Shown here: positions 51,032 through 59,634 of the stretch, piece by piece | How the letters are laid out: each line of letters starts with the position of its first letter | How positions within the stretch are numbered: the stretch's first letter is position 1 | Assembly: GCA_013178305.1 (NCBI GenBank) | Contig: JABLXB010000001.1 | Coordinates: 552,516 to 616,515 of the forward strand | Reading direction: 5' to 3' | DNA length: 64,000 nucleotides | Origin: Bacillota bacterium | GTDB lineage: Bacteria; Bacillota; Sulfobacillia; JABLXB01 | Made by a program: the position numbers and the translations under genes | Notes under the pieces: model-generated | Seen by the model: only the letters and a program-made list of their open reading frames with translations | Told to the model about the DNA's origin: nothing | Database searches by the model: none

Positions 51032-52173
51032 CCCGCGCACTCCTTCCCGGCCGCCGGCTTCTCGCTTGTCGCGCAATCGCCGGCCCTGACCTCGAATTTC
51101 CTGAGTATATCGTCTTTGGCCTGGCGCCTGTGAACGCCGAACGGCCCCTCTCGCAGCTGGCATAGCCGGTCCCAGACGCGCTGCATCCTGGATTCTGCCT
51201 CCGCCCTGCCAATGCGCCCGAGCGAGGACGCGGCGGCCAGGCCCGCGAGCCGGCCCTCCTCCATGGCGCTCGACGCCTCTTCCACCCCGGTGATGTCGCC
51301 GGCGACGAACAGGCCCGCCGTGGTGGTCTCCATTTCGCGGTTGTGAACCGGGATAAAGCCTCCGAGCCGGGAGTTGTGGATGAACTCGCACCCGGCCATC
51401 CACGCCAGTTCCGCCAGCGGGGTCAGCCCGACCGCAAGGCAGATGGTGTCAGCCCTGAATGTCCGCTCCGATCCCGAGACCGGTCGCCACGATTCGTCCA
51501 GCATCCCGATGGTGACCTCGGCGACCCGGCCCGGCCCGGTAGCCCGCAGAACCGTGTGTGAGCGGTAAATTGGGACTCCGGCCCGCCGGAGCTTGGACGC
51601 GTGCACTCCATAGCCGCCGATCTTCGGAGCGGCCTCAACCACGGCGACGACGTTGGCCCCTGCCTGAAGCAACTGGTACGAGACGATAAGCCCGACGTTC
51701 CCCGAGCCCACCATCACGACGTCCGAGCCCGGCAGCACCCTGTGCACGTTTATCATCGTCTGGGCCGCACCCGCCCCCATGACCCCCGGGAGGGTCCAAC
51801 CGGGGAACGGTATCGAGTTCTCAGACGCCCCGGTAGCCAGTAGTACCCTGTCAGCCTGCACCTTCTCGTGCCGGTCTCCTCGGTTGACGGCGAGTGTCCA
51901 CCCCGGAAACAGACCGTAGACCTGCGAGTCCAGCCAGACCTCCACCCCCGTATCGCTCAGGGTGGACAGCATCCGCCGGCCTATCTCAAACCCCCTGGTG
52001 CCCGCCTGATGCTCCGAGGAACCGAAAAACTTGTGGATCTGTTTGAACAGCTGGCCGCCCGGCTTCAGGTTCTCGTCTATGACGACAGTCCGGACGCCCG
52101 CCGAGCCTGCCTCGATGGCCGCCGCCAGGCCCGCGGGGCCCGCCCCGACGACCGCTAGTTCGAATCGCCGCAA
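51028..52173 (-). CDS. FAD/NAD(P)-binding dehydrogenase alpha subunit
   Basis: A 381-residue flavoprotein of the HcnB/sarcosine-oxidase-alpha type. Seen: AVVGAGPAGLAAAIEAGSAG, the second GVMGAG...VVMVGSGNVGLIVSY dinucleotide fold, and GLFVAGDITGVEEASSAMEEG. It lacks the C-terminal BFD-like domain that HcnB homologues carry; that domain sits in the next gene instead. It is preceded, with 19 bases overlap, by the [2Fe-2S] subunit gene. Confidence 0.9.
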   Translation of the reverse strand: MRRFELAVVGAGPAGLAAAIEAGSAGVRTVVIDENLKPGGQLFKQIHKFFGSSEHQAGTRGFEIGRRMLSTLSDTGVEVWLDSQVYGLFPGWTLAVNRGDRHEKVQADRVLLATGASENSIPFPGWTLPGVMGAGAAQTMINVHRVLPGSDVVMVGSGNVGLIVSYQLLQAGANVVAVVEAAPKIGGYGVHASKLRRAGVPIYRSHTVLRATGPGRVAEVTIGMLDESWRPVSGSERTFRADTICLAVGLTPLAELAWMAGCEFIHNSRLGGFIPVHNREMETTTAGLFVAGDITGVEEASSAMEEGRLAGLAAASSLGRIGRAEAESRMQRVWDRLCQLREGPFGVHRRQAKDDILRKFEVRAGDCATSEKPAAGKECAG

Positions 52174-52496
52174 CCGGAATCACTCCATTCGCCCAGACCG
52201 TGTTGCGTCCGGACTATCATGCCGTCCCTCGCCGGGGTGACGCACGTGCGCACGTTCGGGACGCCGTCCACGGTCATGACACAGTCGGTGCAGCGCCCGA
52301 TCGCGCAGAACACCCCTCTGGGCTCGTGCCTCACGGGTGTCGTCCTGAATGACGCCACCCCCGCCGCCATCAGGGCGGCCGCGATGGGCTCCCCCTCAAT
52401 GGCCTCCACTGGGCGACCGTCGAAGTCGATGATTACCGTGCGATCCGCCGGCGCCGCCCCCAGGATGGGATGGTCGATTATCCTCCACGTGGCCAA
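52155..52496 (-). CDS. [2Fe-2S] subunit, HcnA-like
   Basis: A 113-residue ferredoxin-like protein: RTVIIDFDGRPVEAIEGEPI at the N-terminus, then CAIGRCTDCVMTVDGVPNVR with TC following, giving a C-x4-C-x2-C...C site as in the HcnA/SoxA N-terminal small subunit. The TTG at 52496 with GGGGGCGAGG 6 bases upstream is preferred over earlier starts that add low-complexity sequence. It is the first gene of the unit, starting 54 bases after the sigma-54 -12 box. Confidence 0.85.
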   Translation of the reverse strand: MATWRIIDHPILGAAPADRTVIIDFDGRPVEAIEGEPIAAALMAAGVASFRTTPVRHEPRGVFCAIGRCTDCVMTVDGVPNVRTCVTPARDGMIVRTQHGLGEWSDSGCGDSN

Positions 52497-52549
52497 GCAG
52501 GCCTCGCCCCCTACACGTATGCAGATGCAGATTGCTTCAATAAGATTGG

Positions 52550-52565
52550 AGCAATATCCGTGCCA
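52550..52565 (-). promoter_or_regulatory. Sigma-54 (-24/-12) promoter
   Basis: On the minus strand TGGCACG-N4-TTGCT (52565-52550) matches the sigma-54 consensus TGGCACG-N4-TTGCW at every fixed position. It is 54 bases upstream of the [2Fe-2S] subunit start and directly downstream of the sigma-54 activator gene. Confidence 0.88.
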
Positions 52566-52569
52566 GGCG

Positions 52570-52606
52570 CAGAAACGAAAACGCCGCGGCGAGAAACCGC
52601 AGCGTT
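52570..52606 (-). terminator. Inverted repeat: regulator terminator or activator site
   Basis: AACGCCGCGGC (52580-52590) and ACCGCAGCGTT (52596-52606) pair in 9 of 11 positions. Read on the minus strand it is followed by TTTTCGTTTC, so it can terminate the regulator transcript, and it also lies 15-40 bases upstream of the -24 box where an activator might bind. Confidence 0.5.
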
Positions 52607-52676
52607 GTTGGGCGAGCAAAGCCGGGGCGTCCTGTCCGAATACCCCAGCGTGCCTTCTTATTTCAAGAATTTATTA

Positions 52677-54371
52677 CTAGGCTTTAGAATTGCCGTCTCC
52701 ATTGATGGCGTACAGGCGCATCTTGTTGTAGAGAGTAGCCAGGGAGATCCCGAGCGCCCTGGCGGCCATTCGCTTGCCTTCGGTCGAGTTGCCGTATTGC
52801 AGGATAGCCCTTCGCAGGGCGTCGCGCTCGAGGCCGGCGAGGTTCAACCCCGCCTCCCGGTTCCCCCACGCCGGACTCCGGTCCCCGTGCGGAAGGCATG
52901 CCTGCAGGTTCGTGGCCGAGATCACATCCTCCTCGCTCAGCAACACTGCCCTCTCGAGCACGTTCGCCAGCTCGCGGACGTTTCCGGGCCAGTGATGACC
53001 AGTCAGCAACCGCATCGCTTCCGGCAGTATTCCCGTGACGCTCTTTCCGAGTCGCCTGTTGAGCTGCTCGATGAACCGTTCCACCAGCATGGGGATATCT
53101 TCCACGCGCTCCCTCAAAGACGGAACGTTGAGCGCCACCACGTTCAGCCGGTAGAAGAGGTCCTCCCTGAACCGGCCAGCCGCCACGTCGGCCTTGAGGT
53201 CCCTGTTTGTGGCAGCAAGTATCCGGACGTCGACGGTTATCGGCTTCGTTCCACCGAGCCGCTCGAATTCCCTGAACTGCAGGAGGCGCAGCAGCTTGGC
53301 CTGGACCGCTATCCCGAGCTCTCCGACCTCGTCGAGGAGGATAGTCCCCCCATCGGCGAGCTCGAATTTCCCAACCTTCGTCCTGGAGGCGCCGGTATAG
53401 GCCCCCTGTTCGTGCCCCATGAGCTCGCTTTCCATGAGGTTTTCGGGGATGGCGGCGCAATTCACCTTGATGAACGGCCCGTTCCGCCTCGGGCTCGCGT
53501 TGTGGATCGCGTGCGCGAACAGCTCCTTGCCGGTGCCGCTCTCGCCCTGTATGAGTACCGTGGTATCGGTGCCGGCGACCTTCCTGGCTATCCGTACCGC
53601 TTCCTTCATCGGGTTGCTTTCGCCGATTATGTCTTCAAAGGTAAACTCGCTTCCCTGGAACTGCTCGAGGCGGTTAGTGAGTTGCTTGATCAGCCGGTTT
53701 CGTTCGTCGAGCTCCTTGATCAGCCTGTTCATCTTGGTGATATCCTGGAAAACCACCACGGAGCCCACCATTTCCCCATTCACGAAGATCGGCGACGCGT
53801 TGGACAGGACCTCGGCTTTCGAACCCACCGCCCTGTTCCTCAGCCCGAACACGTCCTTGCCCGTCTTCAGCGCCTTTACCAGGGCCCCGTCGGGGGATAC
53901 TTCAAACGCGCTCCTCCCGATCCGCTCAGACGCAGGGACTCCGGTTATCGACGTGAACGCGGGGTTGACGTAGCGGATGATGCCGTTCCTGTCGGCGAGC
54001 TGCACGCCCTCCTGAACTGCGTTGAGGATGGTGTCGAACTTCCGTTTCTCCTCGACTATGACCATCAAGGCATCGAAGGAGAGTCCGGAGATGACCTCCG
54101 TCGAGCCCGCCTTGCTCCCGATTACCTCGCGCAGCAGTGACTCGTCGCCAACGACCACCACACCGGGGTTCACCGCGGAGAGCAGGGCTTGAAGATCCCC
54201 GAAGATGCGGAACCTGACGTCCGGCACGTGCTGAGGGGGTGGATACAATCCGACCAGCTCCACGAGCTCGCTGGAGGCGAGGCTCTCCAGGAGGGACAGT
54301 ACCTCCTTGCCTCCGCCCACGAGGCCCACATGCAGGCGCGTGCGAGACTCATCTGTGTTGTTGCCGCTCAC
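52677..54371 (-). CDS. Sigma-54-dependent transcriptional activator
   Basis: A 564-residue enhancer-binding protein. Residues 1-110 form an N-terminal sensing region (LHVGLVGGGKEVLSLLES), followed by a PAS domain (about 110-215) and a coiled-coil linker. The AAA+ domain (245-480) has Walker A GESGTGKE, GAYTGA in place of GAFTGA (a tolerated variant) and Walker B TILLDEVGEL. A Fis-type helix-turn-helix ends the protein (AARALGISLATLYNKMRL). The GTG at 54371 has GGGGGAAT upstream; longer frames are poor. It is immediately upstream of the sigma-54 promoter and probably controls the dehydrogenase-AOR3 unit. Confidence 0.92.
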   Translation of the reverse strand: MSGNNTDESRTRLHVGLVGGGKEVLSLLESLASSELVELVGLYPPPQHVPDVRFRIFGDLQALLSAVNPGVVVVGDESLLREVIGSKAGSTEVISGLSFDALMVIVEEKRKFDTILNAVQEGVQLADRNGIIRYVNPAFTSITGVPASERIGRSAFEVSPDGALVKALKTGKDVFGLRNRAVGSKAEVLSNASPIFVNGEMVGSVVVFQDITKMNRLIKELDERNRLIKQLTNRLEQFQGSEFTFEDIIGESNPMKEAVRIARKVAGTDTTVLIQGESGTGKELFAHAIHNASPRRNGPFIKVNCAAIPENLMESELMGHEQGAYTGASRTKVGKFELADGGTILLDEVGELGIAVQAKLLRLLQFREFERLGGTKPITVDVRILAATNRDLKADVAAGRFREDLFYRLNVVALNVPSLRERVEDIPMLVERFIEQLNRRLGKSVTGILPEAMRLLTGHHWPGNVRELANVLERAVLLSEEDVISATNLQACLPHGDRSPAWGNREAGLNLAGLERDALRRAILQYGNSTEGKRMAARALGISLATLYNKMRLYAINGDGNSKA

Positions 54372-54481
54372 GACTGCTATTCCCCCGTTCAACAGAATCG
54401 CCACGTAACCCCGTTCTTGTACGGTTCGCGGTTCTCGACAGTCGCCGAGGTTGTGTCGCTGTCGGTTATGTAGCCGGCCGC

Positions 54482-55993
54482 TCAGGCGGGCTTCCCTATA
54501 CGCCCGAGTCTTTGGCGAATGGTACCGTAGCAAGGGGCTAACAGGGTAACAACCGCCAGTACCATGAACGCAACAGACAAGGGCCGCTTGAAGAACACGA
54601 GGACATCCCCATAAGCAATGAGCAACGACGTCCAGTAGCTTGCCTCCATGATCGGTCCCAGGATGAGAGCGAGCAGGAACGGCGCCATGGGAAACCCCGC
54701 CTTGCCCAGGCAATAGGCGATGACGCCCGTTATGACCATGACTGCCACGTTCATCATACTGTTGGCTGAGGAATATGCTCCGACCACGCAAATCACCAGA
54801 ATTGTTGGGGCCAGAACCTGCAGCGGAGTCCGCACTATGTAGTGCCCGACCTGCACGACGAGGTGCCCTAAGAGAAAGAACAGGATATTCACCAGGAAGA
54901 AACCGGCGAAAAACGTGTAGACGATCTGGGGATTCTTGTGCATAAGGTGGGGACCCGGTTGGATTCCCTTCATGATGAGGGCCCCAAGCAGCACCGCTGC
55001 GGCGGCCGATCCGGGGATGCCAAGCGCGAGAGTCAACACCAGGTCGCCACCCGTCGCCGCGTTGTTGCCGGTCTCGCTAGCGACAAGGCCATCTGGCTCT
55101 CCGCTCCCGAACCGCTCCGGGTGTGCGGAGGAACGCTTCGCCTCGTTATATGACATGTACGCTGCCATTGACGGACCGGCGGCAGGGGCTATTCCTATGA
55201 TTATCCCGATAATCGAGGACTTCACTATTGTGCCCCAATACCGGAGGATCTCCCCGGGAGCAAGATACCACTTCCGCGACGTTGACTCAGCGTAGAATAC
55301 GTTTCTGGTGCGGAGGTCCTCTATCATTTCAAGAACGCGGGGTAGCGCCAGAGCGCCGAGAATCAGCGGAACGAAGTCGATCCCGCCGATGAAGTAGTAG
55401 TTGCCGAACGTAAGACGGATGTAGCCGTTGACGGGATCTGCACCTACAGTGCTCACGACGAGCCCAACTACCGCCATGATGAGTCCCTTGATCGCGTCTT
55501 TGCCGACTACACTGGAGACCATCGATATTCCCCACAGGGTCAGGGCAAACATCTCCGGCGGGCCAAACCTCAGTGCCCATATTGCGATGACCGGTGTGAG
55601 GGTGATGAGTACGAGCGCGCTGGCGAGGCCGCCTATTCCGGAAGCATACAAAGAGTATAACATGGCCTCACGTGCTTTGCCCGCCCTCGCCATGGGAAAA
55701 CCGTCGAACGCGGTGGGAATGGAAGCCGCTGTGCCGGGTATGCCAACGAGAATCGCCGAGATCGACCCTCCGTACACTGCCCCACAGAAAACCCCCGCAA
55801 GCATCAGAAGGCCCGCGTCAATGCTCATCCCGAAAGTCAGCGGCAATAGCAGTGCCATGCCGGTCGTGGCAGAAAGCCCTGGTAGAGCTCCAATAACTAT
55901 CCCCAGGAGCGTACCGCCGGTCATGGCTATCACGTTGGTCAATGACAGGGCACTAATGAACCCGCTGATGACTAATCGGACTATCTCTCCCAA
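54482..55993 (-). CDS. tctA: TctA family tripartite tricarboxylate transporter permease
   Basis: A 503-residue large permease. Seen: GTLLGIVIGALPGLSATTGMA, AGVFCGAVYGGSISAILVGI, PGTAASIPTAFDGFPMAR (the TctA signature) and LTLALGIPGSAAAAVLLGALIM. It partners TctB and TctC to import a carboxylic acid with sodium or protons. It is separated by 21 bases from TctB. Confidence 0.95.
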   Translation of the reverse strand: MGEIVRLVISGFISALSLTNVIAMTGGTLLGIVIGALPGLSATTGMALLLPLTFGMSIDAGLLMLAGVFCGAVYGGSISAILVGIPGTAASIPTAFDGFPMARAGKAREAMLYSLYASGIGGLASALVLITLTPVIAIWALRFGPPEMFALTLWGISMVSSVVGKDAIKGLIMAVVGLVVSTVGADPVNGYIRLTFGNYYFIGGIDFVPLILGALALPRVLEMIEDLRTRNVFYAESTSRKWYLAPGEILRYWGTIVKSSIIGIIIGIAPAAGPSMAAYMSYNEAKRSSAHPERFGSGEPDGLVASETGNNAATGGDLVLTLALGIPGSAAAAVLLGALIMKGIQPGPHLMHKNPQIVYTFFAGFFLVNILFFLLGHLVVQVGHYIVRTPLQVLAPTILVICVVGAYSSANSMMNVAVMVITGVIAYCLGKAGFPMAPFLLALILGPIMEASYWTSLLIAYGDVLVFFKRPLSVAFMVLAVVTLLAPCYGTIRQRLGRIGKPA

Positions 55994-56014
55994 TTGGCCG
56001 ATCTACCTCCCGGC

Positions 56015-56404
56015 TTAAGGCAAGGGCACGCCAAAAACGTGTACAAAGGGCCAGTATATGGCGACAGTCACTGCGGCGGAGATCAAAGCCACCTTAATCT
56101 TGCTCGCCCGATATCCCGCCAGGATAATCGATACAAATAGCAGTGTCACTGTAGAGACAATGAAACCGACTCTAGGCAACGCGATTACATACGCGATCAG
56201 CAATGCCGCCCCGGCAGCGACATCCCGGACATTTCTGAACGAGCATGTCGAGCCGGCTTTCAGCACCGCCAGGGGGACACTCAATGCCATCAGGATCACC
56301 AGGAGACCACCTGGAAAGGCCGCAGCCTCTAGAGGAGCTGTCCTCAGCGAAAACAATAGGAATAAAGCCACAACAAGCATGACTACTGCAATCAATCGCT
56401 CCAT
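56015..56404 (-). CDS. tctB: TctB family small permease
   Basis: A 129-residue membrane protein with four helices (MERLIAVVMLVVALFLLFSL, then FPGGLLVILMALSVPLAV, ALLIAYVIALPRVGFIVST, and a final one). The GFIVSTVTLLF stretch is typical. ATG at 56404 is chosen; earlier in-frame starts add polar residues. Confidence 0.85.
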   Translation of the reverse strand: MERLIAVVMLVVALFLLFSLRTAPLEAAAFPGGLLVILMALSVPLAVLKAGSTCSFRNVRDVAAGAALLIAYVIALPRVGFIVSTVTLLFVSIILAGYRASKIKVALISAAVTVAIYWPFVHVFGVPLP

Positions 56405-56483
56405 CTGCACATCACCATTTACGGGTCTGACCGGGGCGCGATGACCTGCCGCACCCCAGTCAGACTCGAGTGTTATGTTCACG

Positions 56484-57482
56484 CTATTTCTTCATGAGAC
56501 CAGCCCGATCAATGATCTTCTTGTACGTCTCATGAGATGCCTTGATCAACTCGTTCGTTGCATCAGGCCCCTTGAATACGTAGCCTATGCCTGCATCTTT
56601 GTAAGCTTTTTTAAGATCCGGATCGTTCATGGCTTTTTCGAAGATGTCATATAGCCCCTTCGCGATATTGTCGGGGGTGCCGCGCGGGACAGCCAGGATC
56701 CTCCAGACACTGAGGTCAACGGCGATGCCTTTCTCAGTGAAGGTTGGTACATCCGGCCACGCTGCCAGTCGCTGCAGTCCAGAGTGGGCGAGGACTTTGA
56801 GCTGACCGGAGTCGACCTGGCCGGCAATCTCAGACGGATACGGTACTCCGGCGTCAAGGTCTCCCGCCAGAATACTCATCACTATCTGAGCCCCACCTTT
56901 TACCGATACCCTCTGGAACTTCACGCCCGTAGCCATCTCTATCTGCTCGCGCACGTAGTCGTGGTTGGTCCAGTTACCTGAAACGCCGATCCTGATTTTT
57001 TGGGGGTTCTGCTTGGCGAAAGCGATGAACTCATCGAGCGCCTTGTCGTACGGGCCACCCTTCTTTACGACGAGGCAGTTGGGGTCCGCGGCGATTTGAC
57101 AAATCGGCCTGAACGAATCGTACTTGTATTGCACACCTGGAACGAGGTACTGGTCGGTGACCAGGGAAATCGCCATCTGCCCGATAGTATAGCCGTCGGG
57201 TGGGGCCTGGAGCACTTTGGTGTAGGCCACAACACCTGCTCCCTGATCCTCATTGAGGATATTGACCGGTTGACCTGCGTACTTGCTGGCGAACTGGGCA
57301 AATATCCTTGCGGTAGTGTCGTGTCCCCCGCCCGGCTTCGATGGGACTACTATCGTCAGAGGTTTCGTGGGTTTCCAGGCTTCTCCCTTTGACTGAGAAG
57401 CGTTCGACGAGCAACCCGATGCAAACACGGCCAGAAGTACGACGGCAAGCCACAATACTGTAGTTCGGTTACGGCTAACCAT
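56484..57482 (-). CDS. tctC: TctC/Bug family solute-binding lipoprotein
   Basis: A 332-residue periplasmic-type receptor. The signal peptide ends in a lipobox AVFASGC. Seen: TIVVPSKPGGGHDTTARIFA, ATGVKFQRVSVKGGAQIVMS, LAGDLDAGVPYPSEI and RGTPDNIAKGLYDIFEKAM. This Bug family binds di- and tricarboxylates or aromatic acids. It is encoded just after the RraA-like aldolase gene, and its ATG at 57482 follows GGGGGA. Confidence 0.93.
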   Translation of the reverse strand: MVSRNRTTVLWLAVVLLAVFASGCSSNASQSKGEAWKPTKPLTIVVPSKPGGGHDTTARIFAQFASKYAGQPVNILNEDQGAGVVAYTKVLQAPPDGYTIGQMAISLVTDQYLVPGVQYKYDSFRPICQIAADPNCLVVKKGGPYDKALDEFIAFAKQNPQKIRIGVSGNWTNHDYVREQIEMATGVKFQRVSVKGGAQIVMSILAGDLDAGVPYPSEIAGQVDSGQLKVLAHSGLQRLAAWPDVPTFTEKGIAVDLSVWRILAVPRGTPDNIAKGLYDIFEKAMNDPDLKKAYKDAGIGYVFKGPDATNELIKASHETYKKIIDRAGLMKK

Positions 57483-57498
57483 TCTCAATTCCCCCTAT

Positions 57499-58308
57499 CT
57501 ATGAGTTCCCCCGCGGGCTGTCCGTATTGTATCGCTTTCTGTAGAAGGGCTTGAGTTCCGCTATCGGCACCTTCCTGTTTATGAGATCCCGCATGTGAGT
57601 CTCTTCCTGGAGAATCGACCTGACCTTCTCCAGTACGAGCTGCACTTTGTCGGCAGGTACGATACACACCCCCGAATCGTCCGCCACAACCAGGTCGCCG
57701 GGGATTACCTGAACGTCGTGAAGGGTTACCGGCCCGTTGATCTCGATGGCTTCAATCCGGAATTTTCCGGTTATCGGGGTACGCCCACGGCACCATACCG
57801 GATAGTCCATCTGCCTGATAGCAGGAAGATCGCGTACTGCCCCGTTCACCACGGCGCCTATCAGGCCGCAGGATCTGGCTACAGTACAGGACTGGCCACC
57901 CATGTTCGAGACGTCGAGATTGCCTCCGAAATCCGCAACCAGGATGTCTCCGGGCTCCGCCAGGTAATATGCATCGCGGGTGGCCATTCGAATTGTGTCG
58001 TGGTCGTAGTACCCCTGGGTCGTGGTCTTGCGCTCTGGAATGCTCCTGAGCGTAATCGCGGTGCCGGCGATCTTCTTGTCCGGGATGACCGGAGCTATGT
58101 ACGATGCCGCGACTGCGCCATTCAATCCCAGGGAGTCCAGTACATCCGATATGGTACTCGTCAGGTCGTGCAGCTTCATGAACTGGTCCACTACTTCCTT
58201 CGGCACCCTCGGGAACTTGATCTTCCTGATGCGGTCCTGAGGTACACCACCCCAAATACGCCCCTGCTCCTTGTATTCCTGATACTCCCTTTCCAGTTCA
58301 CCGGACAC
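57499..58308 (-). CDS. RraA-like / HMG aldolase family protein
   Basis: A 269-residue RraA-fold protein. Seen: LTSTISDVLDSLGLNGAVA, VADFGGNLDVSNMGGQSCTV, and LIGAVVNGAVRDLPAIRQMD (the Arg-Asp of the G-x20-RD motif that binds metal and substrate). In this family, aldolases cleave 4-hydroxy-4-methyl-2-oxoglutarate or oxaloacetate. Beside a TctABC importer, a catabolic aldolase is more likely than an RNase regulator. The GTG at 58308 is chosen for its GGGGGGC site. Confidence 0.85.
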   Translation of the reverse strand: MSGELEREYQEYKEQGRIWGGVPQDRIRKIKFPRVPKEVVDQFMKLHDLTSTISDVLDSLGLNGAVAASYIAPVIPDKKIAGTAITLRSIPERKTTTQGYYDHDTIRMATRDAYYLAEPGDILVADFGGNLDVSNMGGQSCTVARSCGLIGAVVNGAVRDLPAIRQMDYPVWCRGRTPITGKFRIEAIEINGPVTLHDVQVIPGDLVVADDSGVCIVPADKVQLVLEKVRSILQEETHMRDLINRKVPIAELKPFYRKRYNTDSPRGNS

Positions 58309-58373
58309 CCAGATAGCCCCCCGTTTACAGCGTAGTGAATTTGCGGATCGTGCGTCAGGCCTCGCGGGTCGGC

Positions 58374-59108
58374 CTATTTCACCCGGCGAACGTAGGCCTT
58401 CCACCGGTACCTGTCCGCGCGATAGTAGGAAATGCCGCGTATTATCGCCTCGTCCTTTTCCTCGCCATACATCACCACCCGGCGTACGAGGAGAGGGCTT
58501 CCCTTGTGAACGCCCAGATCTCGGGCTTCCCGTGCCGACGCGACCGTCCCCTCAATCTCCATCTCCAGGCCGTCCCACTTGACCCCCGCTTGTTCTGCCA
58601 AAACGCGGTGCACCACGTTGCCCTCTACCTTGTCAGCATCAAGTACGTCAGCCCACGGGGCCCTAACCCAGCGATAGTCGATAACGAGCGGGATGTCATC
58701 GGCAAAACGAAGACGGTCGATGAACAGAACGCGAGTCTGGGGGGCAATCCGGAGCGCCGCAGCCACTTCGGACGGGGCCGGCATCCACTCAAGTCTGCGA
58801 ACCTGGGTTCTCACACTTCTACCTTGATGGGTCCATTCATCGAAGAAGCTGGACAGTTCGTTCACGTTTTCCTCGATTGGGCGCTGGTGTGAAACGAATA
58901 CTCCAACACCTTTGAGGCAGTATATGTGGCCTTCGCGGATCAGGTCGTCTATGGCCTGCCTTACGGTAAGACGATTGACCCCAAATCTCTTGGCCAGGCT
59001 CGCAATGGTGTACGTCTCTCCCTCTTGCCGGTCGCGCAGTATCTCGTCTCGCAGGATCTCACGTATCTGCGCGTAGAGAGGGATGGGCGAGTGCCTATCA
59101 ATGCTCAT
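58374..59108 (-). CDS. GntR family regulator, UTRA (HutC) domain
   Basis: A 244-residue repressor-type regulator. Winged helix: IPLYAQIREILRDEI, then ASLAKRFGVNRLTVRQAI, then YCLKGVGVFVSHQ. The UTRA domain follows (SSFFDEWTHQGRSVRTQVRR, LRIAPQTRVLFIDRLRFADD). It precedes the aldolase and TctCBA genes, and its palindromic operator lies 40 bases upstream. It would respond to a substrate or intermediate of that unit. Confidence 0.93.
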   Translation of the reverse strand: MSIDRHSPIPLYAQIREILRDEILRDRQEGETYTIASLAKRFGVNRLTVRQAIDDLIREGHIYCLKGVGVFVSHQRPIEENVNELSSFFDEWTHQGRSVRTQVRRLEWMPAPSEVAAALRIAPQTRVLFIDRLRFADDIPLVIDYRWVRAPWADVLDADKVEGNVVHRVLAEQAGVKWDGLEMEIEGTVASAREARDLGVHKGSPLLVRRVVMYGEEKDEAIIRGISYYRADRYRWKAYVRRVK

Positions 59109-59634
59109 GTGAGCACCTCACTCAGGCTAGGGAAACTGGAACGCAATGATAGATATCTATATATCTATCCTAAACTGGGAGGAAGGGACGTGTCAACAAA
59201 TTCTCTTTTCACCGCTAGCAGGAAATCGCCGCTGGGGGCGGGGGTCATGGCGAAGGCCGACAGGCGACGGCGGAGTATACCGTCAGGTTTGCGCGACGTC
59301 GGAGAACCGGGCCCCGGACTCGGCCCCTGAAGCAACGGTGGTTTCCTCTTCTTCACAGGCGAGCAGGAAGCCCCCGTATCCAGGGATTACTATTGACGAT
59401 GCAAAAAGGAGAATGTAGATTCGTTTGAGCATTGATTATCTTCCTCCGTTTCCCCCTGCACATTGTGATTCGGTGAAAAACGATACCAGTCTTTACCGTA
59501 GACTCAACTGGAGAGGTATTGGGCGGTAAACCTATGGTAGGTGGAGGAGGTTACTGAAGCAAAGACTACCGACACCGCCGTACGGCACGAGTTCGCTTCT
59601 GACCCTACCGCCACGTGGCATTATTGACAACGAC
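59109..59634. other. Gap between AOR4 3' end and the UTRA regulator
   Basis: This 526-base stretch holds the regulator's operator (listed separately). Otherwise I see no convincing gene, tRNA or terminator; a short weak hairpin (AGTCT/AGACT near 59490) could end the AOR4 transcript. Confidence 0.5.
59148..59169. promoter_or_regulatory. Operator of the UTRA regulator
   Basis: GATAGATA (59148-59155) and TATCTATC (59162-59169) are perfect inverted arms separated by 6 A/T-rich bases, 40 bases before the regulator start. It is AT-rich in a GC-rich setting and has the length and symmetry of a GntR/HutC site. Confidence 0.7.

Noticed and set aside
59480-59560. Possible molybdenum/tungsten cofactor riboswitch near AOR4
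   Set aside because: The sequence lies at the 3' end of AOR4, not upstream of it, and I could not fit the known motif.
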